This document shows positions 15,079 through 23,949 of a stretch of DNA of 43,725 nucleotides, in pieces. The notes below the pieces were generated by a model. It saw nothing but the letters and a program-made list of their open reading frames with translations. It was not told where the DNA came from and did not search any database. Every line of letters starts with the position of its first letter. The stretch's first letter is position 1. The DNA lies in contig NZ_DASSMH010000092.1 in NCBI RefSeq assembly GCF_035688975.1, positions 1 through 43,725 of the forward strand, in the 5' to 3' direction. The stretch is from CALMNV01 sp035688975 (GTDB lineage: Bacteria; Actinomycetota; Actinomycetes; Actinomycetales; Dermatophilaceae). Both the position numbers and the translations under genes were made by a program.

Positions 15079-17777
15079 GCGCCCGGGGCAGATGGCTGCT
15101 GCGCGACCGGCCCGTCGTGCTGTGGCTCGGCCTCGCGGTCCTCGTGAGCCTCGTCCACCCCTTCTTCGCCGCGTCGCGATGGCTCCTCGTGCACCTCGTC
15201 GTGCTGGGCGCCGTGACCCACTCCATCCTCGTGTGGAGCACCCACTTCACCGACGCCCTGCTCAAGACCTCTCCGGACCTCGAGAGCCGGCGACGGCAGA
15301 GCCAACGGCTGACCACGCTGCTCGTCGGCGCCTCCCTCGTCTTCGTCGGGGTGCCGACCGCCGTGTGGCCGGTGACGGTGGCCGGGGCGACGCTCGTCTC
15401 GGCGGCGGTCCTCTGGCACGCCGTCGGGCTCGTCCGGCGGCTGCGGGCGGCGCTGCCCGGCCGCTTCCGGATCACCGTGCGCTACTACGTCACGGCGGCG
15501 CTGTGCCTGCCGGTCGGGGCGACCTTCGGGGTGCTCCTCGCGCGTGGCCACGGCGACGCGGGGCACGGGCGCCTCCTCGTGGCGCACACCATGACGATGC
15601 TGCTCGGCTGGGTGGGGCTCACCGTGCTCGGCACGCTCGTCACGCTGTGGCCGACGATGCTGCGCACCCGGATGGACCCGCGTGCCGAGGCCACGTCGCG
15701 CCGGGCGCTGCCCGTGCTCGTCGCCGGGCTGGCCCTCGTCGTGACCGGCCCGCTGCTCGACCGCCCGGTCGTCGGTGCCGCGGGGGCGGCCGTCTACCTG
15801 GCCGGCGCGTGCTGGACCGGGGTGCCGCTGCTGTCCGCCGCCCGGCGCAAGCCGCCCGTCACGTTCGGCCCGCTGTCGGCCGGGGCGGGCCTGCTGTGGC
15901 TGCCCGTGGGTCTCGTGCTCCTCGGCTCGGGCCTGCTCACCGACGGCTCGTGGGCCGCCCTCGCGGACCGCTACGGCCGGCTCACCGCCGTCTTCGTCGT
16001 CGGGTTCGCCGTGCAGGTCCTCCTCGGGGCGCTCAGCCACCTCATCCCCGTCGTCCTCGGCGGAGGGCCGTCGGTGCTCCGGGCCGGCCTGGCGGAGCTG
16101 GAGCGCCTCGGCACGCTGCGCGTCGTCGTCACCAACCTCGGCCTGGGCCTCAGCCTGCTGCCGGTGCCGAGCCTGGCCCGGGTTGCCCTGACCTCGCTCG
16201 TGCTCCTCGCGCTCGCCTCCTTCCTGCCGCTGATGTTCCGCGGCATCCACGCCGCGGTCCGGGCCAAGCGAGCCGCCCTGTCGACCCAGGGGCCCGGTGC
16301 GCCGTCGCCGGAGCGGTATGCCGCGCCGGCCGCACCGTCGTGGTCGCGGCCCCAGCTCGTGGCCGGGGTGGCCGTCGTCGCCCTCGCGGCGACGGTCGGG
16401 GTCGGGCTCGACCCGGCGGCCGCGGGGCTCGGCGGGGGCCGAACCTCGAGCGTCGTCGTGACGCCGACCGGGCGCACCACCCGGGTCACGGTGACCGCCT
16501 CGGGCATGCGCTTCTCCCCCAGCGAGGTGCGGGTGCCGGTCGGAGACGCCCTCGTCATCGACCTCGTCAACGCCGACGCCTCCGACGTGCACGACCTCGC
16601 CCTCGAGGGCGGCGTGACGAGCGGGCGGCTCGCGCCCGGGGAGCGGCGCACGGTCGAGGCCGGGCTCGTCGCCGCGGACGTCGAGGGGTGGTGCTCCGTC
16701 GTCGGTCACCGGCAGATGGGCATGACCTTCTCCGTGAAGGCGCTCGGCACACCAGCGCCAGCCGCCCCGGCCCCGGGCGCCGCCGCCCCGGCCCCGGGCG
16801 CCGCCGCCCCGTTGCAGGCCTCCCCCGCCCGCCCGGCCATCGACTTCGCCCGGCGCGCGGAGGCCGGCTTCACGGCATACGACCCGGTGCTGCCTCCCCT
16901 GACGGACGACCGGGTCCGTCGCGTGACGCTCACCGTCGAGGAGGTGGAGGTGGAGGTGGCGCCCGGGGTGCGGCAGCGGCGGTGGACCTACAACGGGGCG
17001 ACGCCCGGGCCGACCCTGCACGGCCGCGTCGGGGACGTCTTCGAGGTCACTCTTGTCAACCGGGGGTCCATGGGGCACTCCGTCGACTTCCACGCCGGCG
17101 AGGTGGCGCCGGACGCGCCGACGCGCACCATCGCGCCGGGACACAGCCTCGTCTACCGGTTCACGGCCAGCCGGGCCGGCATCTGGATGTACCACTGCTC
17201 GACGATGCCGATGTCGGCCCACATCGCGGCGGGCATGGCGGGCGCGGTCGTCATCGAGCCGCCCGGGCTGCCGCCGGTGGCGCGCTCCTACGTCCTCGTC
17301 CAGTCCGAGGTCTATCTCGGGGCGCCGGGCGCGGAGGTCGACGCCGACACGGTGCGGGCCGAGCGGCCGGACGCCGTCGTGTTCAACGGCATGGCCAACC
17401 AATACGTCGACCGACCGCTCACCGCGCGGGCCGGCGAGCGCGTCCGGCTCTGGGTGCTCGACGCGGGCCCCAACCGACCCTCGTCCTTCCACGTCGTCGG
17501 TGGGCAGTTCGACACCGTCTACTCCGAGGGGGCCTACCTCCTGCGGGCCGGCCATGATGCGCTCGACCCAGCCGGTGCGGGCACGGGCGCGCCCGGCCCG
17601 GGTGGCGGCGGCTCCGGTGGCGGCGGCCCGGGTGGGGCACAGGTCATCGCGCTCGGGCCCGGGCAGGGCGGGTTCGTCGAGCTGAGCCTGCCCGAGCCGG
17701 GCACGTACCCCCTCGTCTCCCACGTCATGGTCGACGCCGAGCGGGGCGCACGCGGCCTGCTGCGCGTGACGCCCTAG
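15075..17777 (+). CDS. nirK: Membrane-fused copper nitrite reductase (TM domain, cupredoxin, NirK)
   Basis: This 900-residue fusion should reduce nitrite to NO outside the membrane. Residues 1-455 carry about 13 helices with histidines (VHLVVLGAVTHSILVWSTH, LLVAHTMTMLLGW), resembling NnrS/heme-copper proteins. Residues 466-556 form a cupredoxin with type 1 copper ligands H506, C540, H545 and M548 or M550. After an Ala/Pro linker, residues 575-900 are a two-domain CuNIR with complete sites: type 1 H668, C708, H716, M721; type 2 H673, H707, H883; catalytic D671 and H806. Ordinary NirK is 340-380 residues. A basic N terminus plus an odd helix count puts the copper domains outside. A Gly-rich loop (about 836-853) is an insertion. 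The start GTG overlaps the upstream membrane gene's stop. Confidence 0.9.
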   Translation: MSARGRWLLRDRPVVLWLGLAVLVSLVHPFFAASRWLLVHLVVLGAVTHSILVWSTHFTDALLKTSPDLESRRRQSQRLTTLLVGASLVFVGVPTAVWPVTVAGATLVSAAVLWHAVGLVRRLRAALPGRFRITVRYYVTAALCLPVGATFGVLLARGHGDAGHGRLLVAHTMTMLLGWVGLTVLGTLVTLWPTMLRTRMDPRAEATSRRALPVLVAGLALVVTGPLLDRPVVGAAGAAVYLAGACWTGVPLLSAARRKPPVTFGPLSAGAGLLWLPVGLVLLGSGLLTDGSWAALADRYGRLTAVFVVGFAVQVLLGALSHLIPVVLGGGPSVLRAGLAELERLGTLRVVVTNLGLGLSLLPVPSLARVALTSLVLLALASFLPLMFRGIHAAVRAKRAALSTQGPGAPSPERYAAPAAPSWSRPQLVAGVAVVALAATVGVGLDPAAAGLGGGRTSSVVVTPTGRTTRVTVTASGMRFSPSEVRVPVGDALVIDLVNADASDVHDLALEGGVTSGRLAPGERRTVEAGLVAADVEGWCSVVGHRQMGMTFSVKALGTPAPAAPAPGAAAPAPGAAAPLQASPARPAIDFARRAEAGFTAYDPVLPPLTDDRVRRVTLTVEEVEVEVAPGVRQRRWTYNGATPGPTLHGRVGDVFEVTLVNRGSMGHSVDFHAGEVAPDAPTRTIAPGHSLVYRFTASRAGIWMYHCSTMPMSAHIAAGMAGAVVIEPPGLPPVARSYVLVQSEVYLGAPGAEVDADTVRAERPDAVVFNGMANQYVDRPLTARAGERVRLWVLDAGPNRPSSFHVVGGQFDTVYSEGAYLLRAGHDALDPAGAGTGAPGPGGGGSGGGGPGGAQVIALGPGQGGFVELSLPEPGTYPLVSHVMVDAERGARGLLRVTP
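16761..16808. repeat. 21-bp repeat encoding the Ala/Pro linker of the nitrite reductase
   Basis: GCCGCCCCGGCCCCGGGC recurs at 16761 and 16782 (period 21). It encodes the APAPGAA repeats between the cupredoxin and the CuNIR domains, a flexible tether that is likely variable between strains. Confidence 0.7.
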
Positions 17778-17783
17778 AGACGA

Positions 17784-17816
17784 CCAGCGGCCACCGGGCG
17801 GTCACCGGGCGGCTGG
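17784..17816. terminator. Weak stem-loop between convergent nirK and ABC permease genes
   Basis: CCAGC (17784-17788) pairs with GCTGG (17812-17816) around a loop holding two direct copies of CACCGGGCGG. The 42-base intergenic region contains nothing else. A terminator role is a guess from position. Confidence 0.3.
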
Positions 17817-17819
17817 CGG

Positions 17820-18665
17820 CTAGCTCAGGATGTCGGCTCGCCGGAACCGCCGGTAGGCCAGCATCGTGAACAGGATCGCCCAGGCGAGCGACCACAGGCT
17901 CCCGTGGACCACGTCGGTCCACCGCGGCTCGAGGATGATGACGTCCTGCCACGCTCGCGAGTAGTGCCCCGGCAGGGCGTTGCGCCACGGCTCCAGGGCG
18001 TCGATCTGGTCCAGGATGTTGGCGAGGATCGAGATGAGCACAGCGCCGCCGACCGCGGCGAGCGGCGCGTCGGAGCGCACCCCGAGCCAGAAGGCGATGG
18101 CGGCGACCGGAAGCAGGGTCACGAAGACGTAGCCGACGGCGATCCCGAGCCGGGGCAACAGCTCGGCCCACGACAGGTCCTCGCCAAGCGGGCTGGTGAG
18201 CGGCGCCCACCCGTAGGCCACCCCGCCGACGAGGGCGGACCACCCCACGAGGAGCAGGGTGGCGACCGCGGTCGTTGTGATGCCGATGAGCAGCTTGCTC
18301 GTCAGCAGCCGGGCACGCCTCACCGGCGCCACGAGCAGGTAGCGCAACGAGGACCACGACGCCTCGGAGGGCACGGCGTCGCCGCAGAAGAGCGCCGCGA
18401 GGAGGACGAGCAGCAGCTCCGACGAGACGAAGAGCGTGAAGAGCAGGAAGTTCGCCGACCCGCTCTGCGCCAGGTCGACGAACCGGGCGGAGGTGCTCGT
18501 GCGCTGGCCGGACGGGCGGTCGCCGAAGGCGAAAGCGGCGACGAGGACCAGCGGCAGCGCGAGGATGAGCCCGAAGGACACGAGGGTGCGGCGGCGGGAC
18601 CACTGGCGGCGCCACTCGGCGCGCCAGGACAGCGGGGGGCGCGTCGTCGCAACCGGCCGGCTCAT
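17820..18665 (-). CDS. ABC-2 type transporter permease
   Basis: This 281-residue inner-membrane protein has six or so hydrophobic segments: RTLVSFGLILALPLVLVAAF at about 27-46, FLLFTLFVSSELLLVLLAAL at about 73-92, then four more, the last near 260 before the basic tail YRRFRRADILS. FCGDAVPSEASWSSLRYLLVAPVRRARLL matches the conserved loop of ABC-2/NatB-type exporter permeases. It should form the membrane channel for the ATPase domain encoded immediately upstream. The ATG (18665) overlaps that gene's TGA by four bases, so the two subunits are made in step. The transported substrate is unknown. Confidence 0.9.
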   Translation of the reverse strand: MSRPVATTRPPLSWRAEWRRQWSRRRTLVSFGLILALPLVLVAAFAFGDRPSGQRTSTSARFVDLAQSGSANFLLFTLFVSSELLLVLLAALFCGDAVPSEASWSSLRYLLVAPVRRARLLTSKLLIGITTTAVATLLLVGWSALVGGVAYGWAPLTSPLGEDLSWAELLPRLGIAVGYVFVTLLPVAAIAFWLGVRSDAPLAAVGGAVLISILANILDQIDALEPWRNALPGHYSRAWQDVIILEPRWTDVVHGSLWSLAWAILFTMLAYRRFRRADILS

Positions 18666-21574
18666 CGGGCCCTCACCTGCCGCAGCCGCTCGATGAGGGA
18701 GCCGTCCCCGCTGACGCCGCCCGGGCCGGTGGCTGTGGTGTCCGATCCGGCTTGGGCGATGACTCCGAGGAAGACCTCCTCGAGGTGCCGGCGGCTGCTG
18801 ACCCCGACGAGCGGCATACGGACCGCCACGGCCGCCTCGACGACGACCGCACGGGGCAGGGTGGCGACGACGACGAGCCGGGTCGGGGTGTCGACGCGCA
18901 CCTCGACGATGCCCGGCCGACCGGCGAGGAGCCCGGCCGACCGCTCGGTGTCGGCACCCTCGGCCAGGTCGAGGATCGTCGTGTCGTCGCTGGCCACGAG
19001 GTCCGCCACGAGGCCCGTGGTGACGACCCTCCCGGCGTGCATGACGACGACATGGGTGCACGTCATCTCGACCTCGGCGAGCATGTGGCTGGAGATGACG
19101 ACGGTGCGGCCCGTGTCGGCATATCGGCGCAGGATCGGGCGCATGGCCGCGATCTGGGGCGGGTCGAGGCCGTTGGTCGGCTCGTCGAGGATGAGCAGCT
19201 CGGGCATGCCCAGCATCGCCTGCGCGATGCCCAGCCGTTGCCTCATGCCGTGGCTGTAGGACTTGACCGGCCGGTCCACCGCGCCGCCGAGGGCCGCCAC
19301 GTCGAGCGCCTCCTCGACCCGCGCCTCCTCGGCCGGGCGACCGGTGGCCTCCCAGTAGGCCGCGAGGTTGGCCCGGCCGGTCAGGTGCGGCAGGAAGCCG
19401 GGCCCCTCGATGAGGGCGCCGACCCGCGCCAGGACGGGCGCGCCGGCGGACACGGGGTGGCCCAGGACGTGGACGCTGCCGGAGTCCGCGCGGATGAGCC
19501 CCATGACCATGCGCATCGTCGTCGTCTTGCCGGCGCCGTTGGGTCCGAGCAGTCCGACGACCTGTCCCCGCTCCGCTCGCCAGGACACGTCGTCGACGGC
19601 GCGGTGCCCGTCGGCATACGTCTTGGTCAGGCCCTCGACGACGAGCGGCACGTCGGCCAGGTCCTCCCTCCGCGGCTCGTGCAGCCGGCGGCGGCGCCGG
19701 AGCCACGCGGTGGCGACAGCGGTGGCGAGCAGCACCACGATGGCGCCGCCCGCGATGCCGGCCTCTGTGTCCAGGCCGGCGGTCCCGCCCACCCGCGTGC
19801 CGACCGAGACGGGCAGCGTGAGCCCAGACGCCGCCTGCACCTGCAGCGCCGCAGGGGTGCGGTCGTTGGTGTAGCCGCCCTCCGTCGTGCCGAGGAGCAC
19901 CCGCCACCGGCTGCCGGCGGGCATGGACCAGGTCGCCGCCGGCAGGGACACGGTCACCGTCGTCGCGCGTCCGGGCGTCACGGGGAGCCGGACCGGGGCC
20001 ACGAGCGGATGCTGGAGGGTCGGCTGGGCGCCCTCGAGCCGCCACAGCGAGGCGAAGAGCGTCGCAACCGGCGTGCTCGAGGTGACGGTGAGGCGCAGCG
20101 TCGGCGAGCCGACCACCGTGACCGACGTCGGGAGCGGCCCGGTGTCGAGCGTCACCGACTGTCCCGGCAGGGCGGCGATCTGGTAGGTCGCCAGGCCACC
20201 GCCGAGCGCGGCCAGGCCCGGGACGGCGACCATGGCGGCCGGCTGCCCGCCGGGTGGGCGCAGGAGCGCGCCGCCGCCGGTGACGGGCACCGTCACCGTG
20301 GCGGTGGGGGCTGTGGCGGTGGGGGCTGTGGCGGTGGGGGCCGTGGCGGCCCGCGACGTGGTCAGACCGGGGTATGCCGCCGTCGTCCACAGCGTCGAGG
20401 GCCGCCCGCGCCGCTGGGGTGGGATGGGATACGTGAAGGCGGCCACCGGCAGGGCCGCGTCCCGAGGGCCGCTGTGTGCGACGTAGTGGTCGAGCCAGCC
20501 CAGCGACGCGTCGGTCTCCTCCGCCTGGTGGGTGCTCGGGCCGTCATGGCCGCCGTCGCTCCACCGGACCGCCACGGGGGTGCCCGTGGCGGCAAGGGCC
20601 CGTGCCGTGGCGTCGGCCTGGTCGAGCCCGAAGAGGGAGTCGGCCGTGCCCTGGATGAGCATCGTCGGGGCCCTGACCCGCGCGAGGGTCGGCCGTGGGC
20701 TGTGAGCCCGCAGCAGCTGCAGCAGCGCACCGCTCGGGGAGCCCGTCGACGAGGCGTCGACGAAGAGCGAGCACACCGCCTCGTCGAAGCGGCCGCAGGC
20801 GGCCCGGCCGGTCGGCGGGGGGGCCGCCCGCTCGCCCGCGACCGCGCCGAGGAAGAAGGTCGAGGCCCACACCTGCTTGAACGGCCCCGGCGTGTCGATC
20901 GAGGACCGACCAGCCGGCGTGGCCGAGGGCCCGGCGACGGCGGCCTGCGGGAAGAACGCCTCCGCGAGGTCGTTCCACGTGATGGCCGCGACGACGCCAT
21001 CAACGCGCTCGTCGGCACCGGCCAGCATGAGCGCCAGGGCGCCGCCGTAGCTCGCGCCCATGACGCCCACCCGGGGGTCGCCCTCTCGGTCCAGCTGCAC
21101 GTCGTCGCGACGCGAGACGAGGTCCACCAGCGCCTTGGCGTCCGCCACCTCGAAGGCAGGGTCGTTGAGGTGGATGAGGCCCCCGGAGCGGCCGAACCCC
21201 CGGGCGGTCCAGGCCACCACGAGGTAGCCGCGACCCTGCAGCTGCGCCGCCTCCGCGGTCACGGACTCCTTGGTGCCGCCGAAGCCGTGCGCGAGGAGCA
21301 CCACAGGCCGCGGCCCGGGCACGGCCGGGCGCCACAGCGAGACGTCGAGGGTCACCGGTGCTCCGTCGGCCTCGGGCCGCACCGGCACCCGCAGCTCCTC
21401 GGCGGAGGCCGAGGCGGCGCCGGTCGCGGCAGGGAGGGCCGTCGCGGGGCCGGCGACAGCCGACGACGCGGTCACCGACGCGACGAGCCCGGCAAGCAAG
21501 GCGAGTGCCGCGAACCGGCGGCCTCGCCGACCGGTGCGGCGCCTCGGCCTCGGTGACCTCCCGGGCGACGGCAT
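18662..21574 (-). CDS. Secreted S15/CocE-type hydrolase fused to an ABC ATPase
   Basis: This uninterrupted 970-residue frame joins two proteins. Residues 1-41 look like a signal sequence (Arg-rich start, hydrophobic 21-41, AVA-GP cleavage). Residues 60-380 are an alpha/beta hydrolase: LLAHGFGG, nucleophile S175 in GASYGG, an Asp near LIQGTADSLFG, and His in SDGGHDG. Residues 390-595 resemble the beta-sandwich of X-Pro dipeptidyl peptidases and CocE esterases. A helix at about 604-624 followed by six Arg puts the rest in the cytosol. Residues 645-970 are an ABC ATPase: Walker A GPNGAGKTT (677-685), signature YSHGMRQRL (about 772), Walker B LLILDEPTNG, and H-loop SSH. It overlaps the permease gene by 4 bases, so an exporter with its own extracellular hydrolase is implied. 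A Thr/Ala/Pro repeat links domains near residue 415. Confidence 0.88.
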   Translation of the reverse strand: MPSPGRSPRPRRRTGRRGRRFAALALLAGLVASVTASSAVAGPATALPAATGAASASAEELRVPVRPEADGAPVTLDVSLWRPAVPGPRPVVLLAHGFGGTKESVTAEAAQLQGRGYLVVAWTARGFGRSGGLIHLNDPAFEVADAKALVDLVSRRDDVQLDREGDPRVGVMGASYGGALALMLAGADERVDGVVAAITWNDLAEAFFPQAAVAGPSATPAGRSSIDTPGPFKQVWASTFFLGAVAGERAAPPPTGRAACGRFDEAVCSLFVDASSTGSPSGALLQLLRAHSPRPTLARVRAPTMLIQGTADSLFGLDQADATARALAATGTPVAVRWSDGGHDGPSTHQAEETDASLGWLDHYVAHSGPRDAALPVAAFTYPIPPQRRGRPSTLWTTAAYPGLTTSRAATAPTATAPTATAPTATVTVPVTGGGALLRPPGGQPAAMVAVPGLAALGGGLATYQIAALPGQSVTLDTGPLPTSVTVVGSPTLRLTVTSSTPVATLFASLWRLEGAQPTLQHPLVAPVRLPVTPGRATTVTVSLPAATWSMPAGSRWRVLLGTTEGGYTNDRTPAALQVQAASGLTLPVSVGTRVGGTAGLDTEAGIAGGAIVVLLATAVATAWLRRRRRLHEPRREDLADVPLVVEGLTKTYADGHRAVDDVSWRAERGQVVGLLGPNGAGKTTTMRMVMGLIRADSGSVHVLGHPVSAGAPVLARVGALIEGPGFLPHLTGRANLAAYWEATGRPAEEARVEEALDVAALGGAVDRPVKSYSHGMRQRLGIAQAMLGMPELLILDEPTNGLDPPQIAAMRPILRRYADTGRTVVISSHMLAEVEMTCTHVVVMHAGRVVTTGLVADLVASDDTTILDLAEGADTERSAGLLAGRPGIVEVRVDTPTRLVVVATLPRAVVVEAAVAVRMPLVGVSSRRHLEEVFLGVIAQAGSDTTATGPGGVSGDGSLIERLRQVRAR
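20298..20350. repeat. 15-bp tandem repeat in the hydrolase-ABC fusion gene
   Basis: GTGGCGGTGGGGGCT is repeated at 20298, 20313 and 20328 with a partial fourth copy. It encodes TAPTA repeats on the minus strand, between the hydrolase core and the beta-sandwich domain. Confidence 0.85.
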
Positions 21575-21608
21575 GGAGTCAGCAAATCACGTCCCGCCAT
21601 CCGACCCC

Positions 21609-21788
21609 GTCGAGTGGCCACTTGCGTACGCACCCCCGCCCCGTCGAGTGGCCACTTGCGTACGCACCGAACTGGCCACTCGACCAGGTTTGCGCGCGAG
21701 CCCCCCGCCCCGACCGTCGAGTGGCCACTTGCGTACGCACCGAACTGGCCACTCGACCGGGGCTGGCGCACGGAAGTGGCCACTCGAC
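21609..21788. repeat. Palindromic AGTGGCCACT repeat cluster between divergent genes
   Basis: Four copies of AGTGGCCACT start at 21613, 21647, 21720 and 21775, and two variants ACTGGCCACT start at 21671 and 21744. Copies at 21613, 21647 and 21720 read GTCGAGTGGCCACTTGCGTA. Those at 21671, 21744 and 21775 are inverted, so pairs can fold into long hairpins. Several copies are followed by the palindrome GCGTACGC. The cluster fills most of the 252 bases between the hydrolase-ABC gene and tpx, and its last copy ends 25 bases before the tpx -10-like element. Confidence 0.92.
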
Positions 21789-21813
21789 GTAGGGAGAGCG
21801 GGAGGAAGCCTGC

Positions 21814-21819
21814 TAGAAA
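21814..21819 (+). promoter_or_regulatory. -10-like element TAGAAA of tpx
   Basis: TGCTAGAAA, an extended -10-like sequence, ends 8 bases before ATG 21827. The -35 position would fall at the edge of the palindromic repeat cluster. Confidence 0.4.
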
Positions 21820-21826
21820 CGTGGCC

Positions 21827-22327
21827 ATGGCATCCATCACCCGTCGAGGCGCCACCGTCCACACCGTCGGCGAGCTCCCCGCCGTCGGGTCGACCGCCCC
21901 CGCGTTCACCCTGACCGGCACCGACATGCGCGACGTAACCCGCCCGGAGGGCGTCCGGACGGTGCTCAACATCTTCCCGAGCGTCGACACCGGGACCTGC
22001 GCCACCAGCGTGCGCACCTTCAACAAGCTGGCCGCCGACCTCGCCGACACGCACGTCATCTGCGTGTCCGCCGACCTGCCCTATGCCCTCTCCCGCTTCT
22101 GCGGCGCCGAGGGCATCGACAAGGTGACCACCGCGTCGAGCTTCCGGTCGACGTTCGGCACCGACTACGGCATGACCATGACCAGTGGCGACATGCGCGG
22201 CCTGCTCGCCCGCTCCGTCGTCGTTCTCGACCGCGACGGCACGGTCCTGCACACGCAGCTCGTGCCCGACATCGGCCAGGAGCCGGACTACGAGGCCGCG
22301 CTCGCCGCGCTGGGCACGCCGCGCTGA
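21827..22327 (+). CDS. tpx: Thiol peroxidase (atypical 2-Cys peroxiredoxin)
   Basis: This 166-residue cytosolic enzyme reduces hydrogen peroxide and alkyl hydroperoxides using thioredoxin. The peroxidatic Cys is C58 in PSVDTGTCATSVRTFN, with the preceding Thr (T55) of the TxxC motif. The resolving Cys is C92 in SRFCGAEG, spaced 34 residues away as in E. coli Tpx (C61 and C95). VGSTAPAFTLTGTDM near the N terminus and PDIGQEPDYEAAL at the C terminus are also typical. The ATG at 21827 is the first in frame after the -10-like TAGAAA. The repeat-defined frame upstream is not coding. The gene is convergent with glpK and stands alone. Confidence 0.96.
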   Translation: MASITRRGATVHTVGELPAVGSTAPAFTLTGTDMRDVTRPEGVRTVLNIFPSVDTGTCATSVRTFNKLAADLADTHVICVSADLPYALSRFCGAEGIDKVTTASSFRSTFGTDYGMTMTSGDMRGLLARSVVVLDRDGTVLHTQLVPDIGQEPDYEAALAALGTPR

Positions 22328-22340
22328 CCTGCCGCTTCCC

Positions 22341-22386
22341 GTTCGAGGTGATCCGCGACCACCCGCGGTCGCCGAATACCTCGAAC
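22341..22386. terminator. Stem-loop between convergent tpx and glpK
   Basis: GTTCGAGGT (22341-22349) pairs with ACCTCGAAC (22378-22386). An inner GCGACC/GGTCGC stem closes a short loop, with an internal mismatch bulge between. A G/C-only run (22389-22424) follows. It probably serves both genes. Confidence 0.6.
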
Positions 22387-22425
22387 CGGCGGCGGGCGGG
22401 CGGCGGGCGGGCAGCGGGCAGCGGG

Positions 22426-23949
22426 TCAGGGGGTGTCGGCGTCGACCCAGTCAAGGGTGCGGCGCACCGCCTTGGTCCAGTTGCGATAGAGCCGCTCCCG
22501 CTCGGCCGCCTCCATCCGCGGCGACCACCGCCTGCCCTCCCCCCAGTTGGCGCGCAGCTCGTCGGTCCCCGACCAGAAGCCGACCGCCAGCCCCGCGGCA
22601 TACGCCGCCCCGAGCGCGGTCGTCTCGGCGACGACGGGTCGCACGACGTCCACCCCGAGCAGGTCCGCCTGGAACTGCATCAGGGTCTCGTTGACGACCA
22701 TGCCGCCGTCGACGCGCAGCTCGGTGAGCGGCACCCCGGAGTCGGCGTTCATCGCCTCGAGCACCTCCCGCGTCTGGAAGGCCGTGGCCTCCAGGGCCGC
22801 GCGCGCGATGTGCGCCCGGGTGACGTAGCGGGTCAGCCCGACGAGGGCACCTCGGGCGTCGGGCCGCCAGTGCGGGGCGAAGAGGCCGGAGAAGGCCGGC
22901 ACGAAGTAGGCACCGCCGTTGTCGGCGACCGACGTCGCGAGCGCCTCCACCTCGTCGGCGGAGCCGATGATGCCGAGGTTGTCCCGCAGCCACTGCACGA
23001 GCGACCCGGTGACCGCGATCGCCCCCTCGAGGGCGTAGACGGCGGGCGCGTCGCCGAGCCGGTAGCAGACCGTCGTAAGCAGCCCGTGCCGCGAGGCGAC
23101 GATCGTGTGGCCGGTGTTGAGGAGCATGAAGTTGCCGGTGCCGTACGTGTTCTTCGCGCTCCCCGGTTCGAGGCAGGCCTGCCCGAACGTCGCCGCCTGC
23201 TGGTCCCCGAGGATGCCCGCGATCGGTATGCCGTCGAGCGCGCCCACCCGGCACGTGCCGTAGACCTCGGACGAGGAGCGGATCTGCGGCAGCAGGGCGG
23301 TCGGGACGCCCATCTCCTGGGCGATCGCCTCGTCCCAGGCCAGCGTGCGCAGGTCCATGAGCAGCGTCCGGGACGCGTTGGTCACGTCGGTGACGTGCAC
23401 CCCGCCGTCCTGCGCGCCGGTGAGGTTCCACACCAGCCAGCTGTCGATCGTGCCGCACAGCAGCTCGCCCGCCTCGGCCCGCTCCCGGGCCCCCTCGACG
23501 TGGTCGAGCACCCAGCGCACCTTCGGCCCGGCGAAGTACGTCGCCAGGGGCAGCCCGGTGACGTCGCGCCAGCGACCCGGCCCCTCCTGCCCGGCGAGCT
23601 CCTCGCAGATGGCCTGGGTGCGGGTGTCCTGCCAAACGACGGCGTTGTGGATGGGCTGCCCGGTCGCCCGGTCCCACACGACGGCCGTCTCCCGCTGGTT
23701 GGTGATGCCGACCGCGGCGATCTGGCCCGCGCCCACGTCGGCGTTGGCGAGCGCGCCGCCGACGACCGCGAGCGTGTTGCGCCAGATCTCCACCGGGTCG
23801 TGCTCGACCCACCCGGCGCGCGGGAAGACCTGCCGGTGCTCGCGCTGCTCGACACCCACGACCCGCCCTGACCGGTCGAAGACGATGGCCCGCGTGCTCG
23901 TGGTGCCCTGGTCGATCGCGACGACGTAGGTCTGCTGCGAGGTCGGCAT
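22426..23949 (-). CDS. glpK: Glycerol kinase
   Basis: This 507-residue FGGY-family kinase phosphorylates glycerol to sn-glycerol 3-phosphate with ATP. The N-terminal phosphate loop is AIDQGTTSTRAIVFD, followed by ITNQRETAVVWDRATG and NAVVWQDTRT with its glycerol-binding residues. The central signature is TYGTGNFMLLNTG, and the second FGGY signature is around LRVDGGMVVNETLMQFQADLLG. Length and motif order match GlpK of other actinobacteria throughout. ATG 23949 is supported by TACCGT (minus strand, 23961-23956), which would start transcription exactly on the ATG. It diverges from glpD and is convergent with tpx. Confidence 0.97.
   Translation of the reverse strand: MPTSQQTYVVAIDQGTTSTRAIVFDRSGRVVGVEQREHRQVFPRAGWVEHDPVEIWRNTLAVVGGALANADVGAGQIAAVGITNQRETAVVWDRATGQPIHNAVVWQDTRTQAICEELAGQEGPGRWRDVTGLPLATYFAGPKVRWVLDHVEGARERAEAGELLCGTIDSWLVWNLTGAQDGGVHVTDVTNASRTLLMDLRTLAWDEAIAQEMGVPTALLPQIRSSSEVYGTCRVGALDGIPIAGILGDQQAATFGQACLEPGSAKNTYGTGNFMLLNTGHTIVASRHGLLTTVCYRLGDAPAVYALEGAIAVTGSLVQWLRDNLGIIGSADEVEALATSVADNGGAYFVPAFSGLFAPHWRPDARGALVGLTRYVTRAHIARAALEATAFQTREVLEAMNADSGVPLTELRVDGGMVVNETLMQFQADLLGVDVVRPVVAETTALGAAYAAGLAVGFWSGTDELRANWGEGRRWSPRMEAAERERLYRNWTKAVRRTLDWVDADTP

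Noticed and set aside
14898..17723. 941-residue minus-strand frame antisense to the nitrite reductase
   Set aside because: It is a typical GC-rich mirror frame; the plus-strand protein has complete copper sites.
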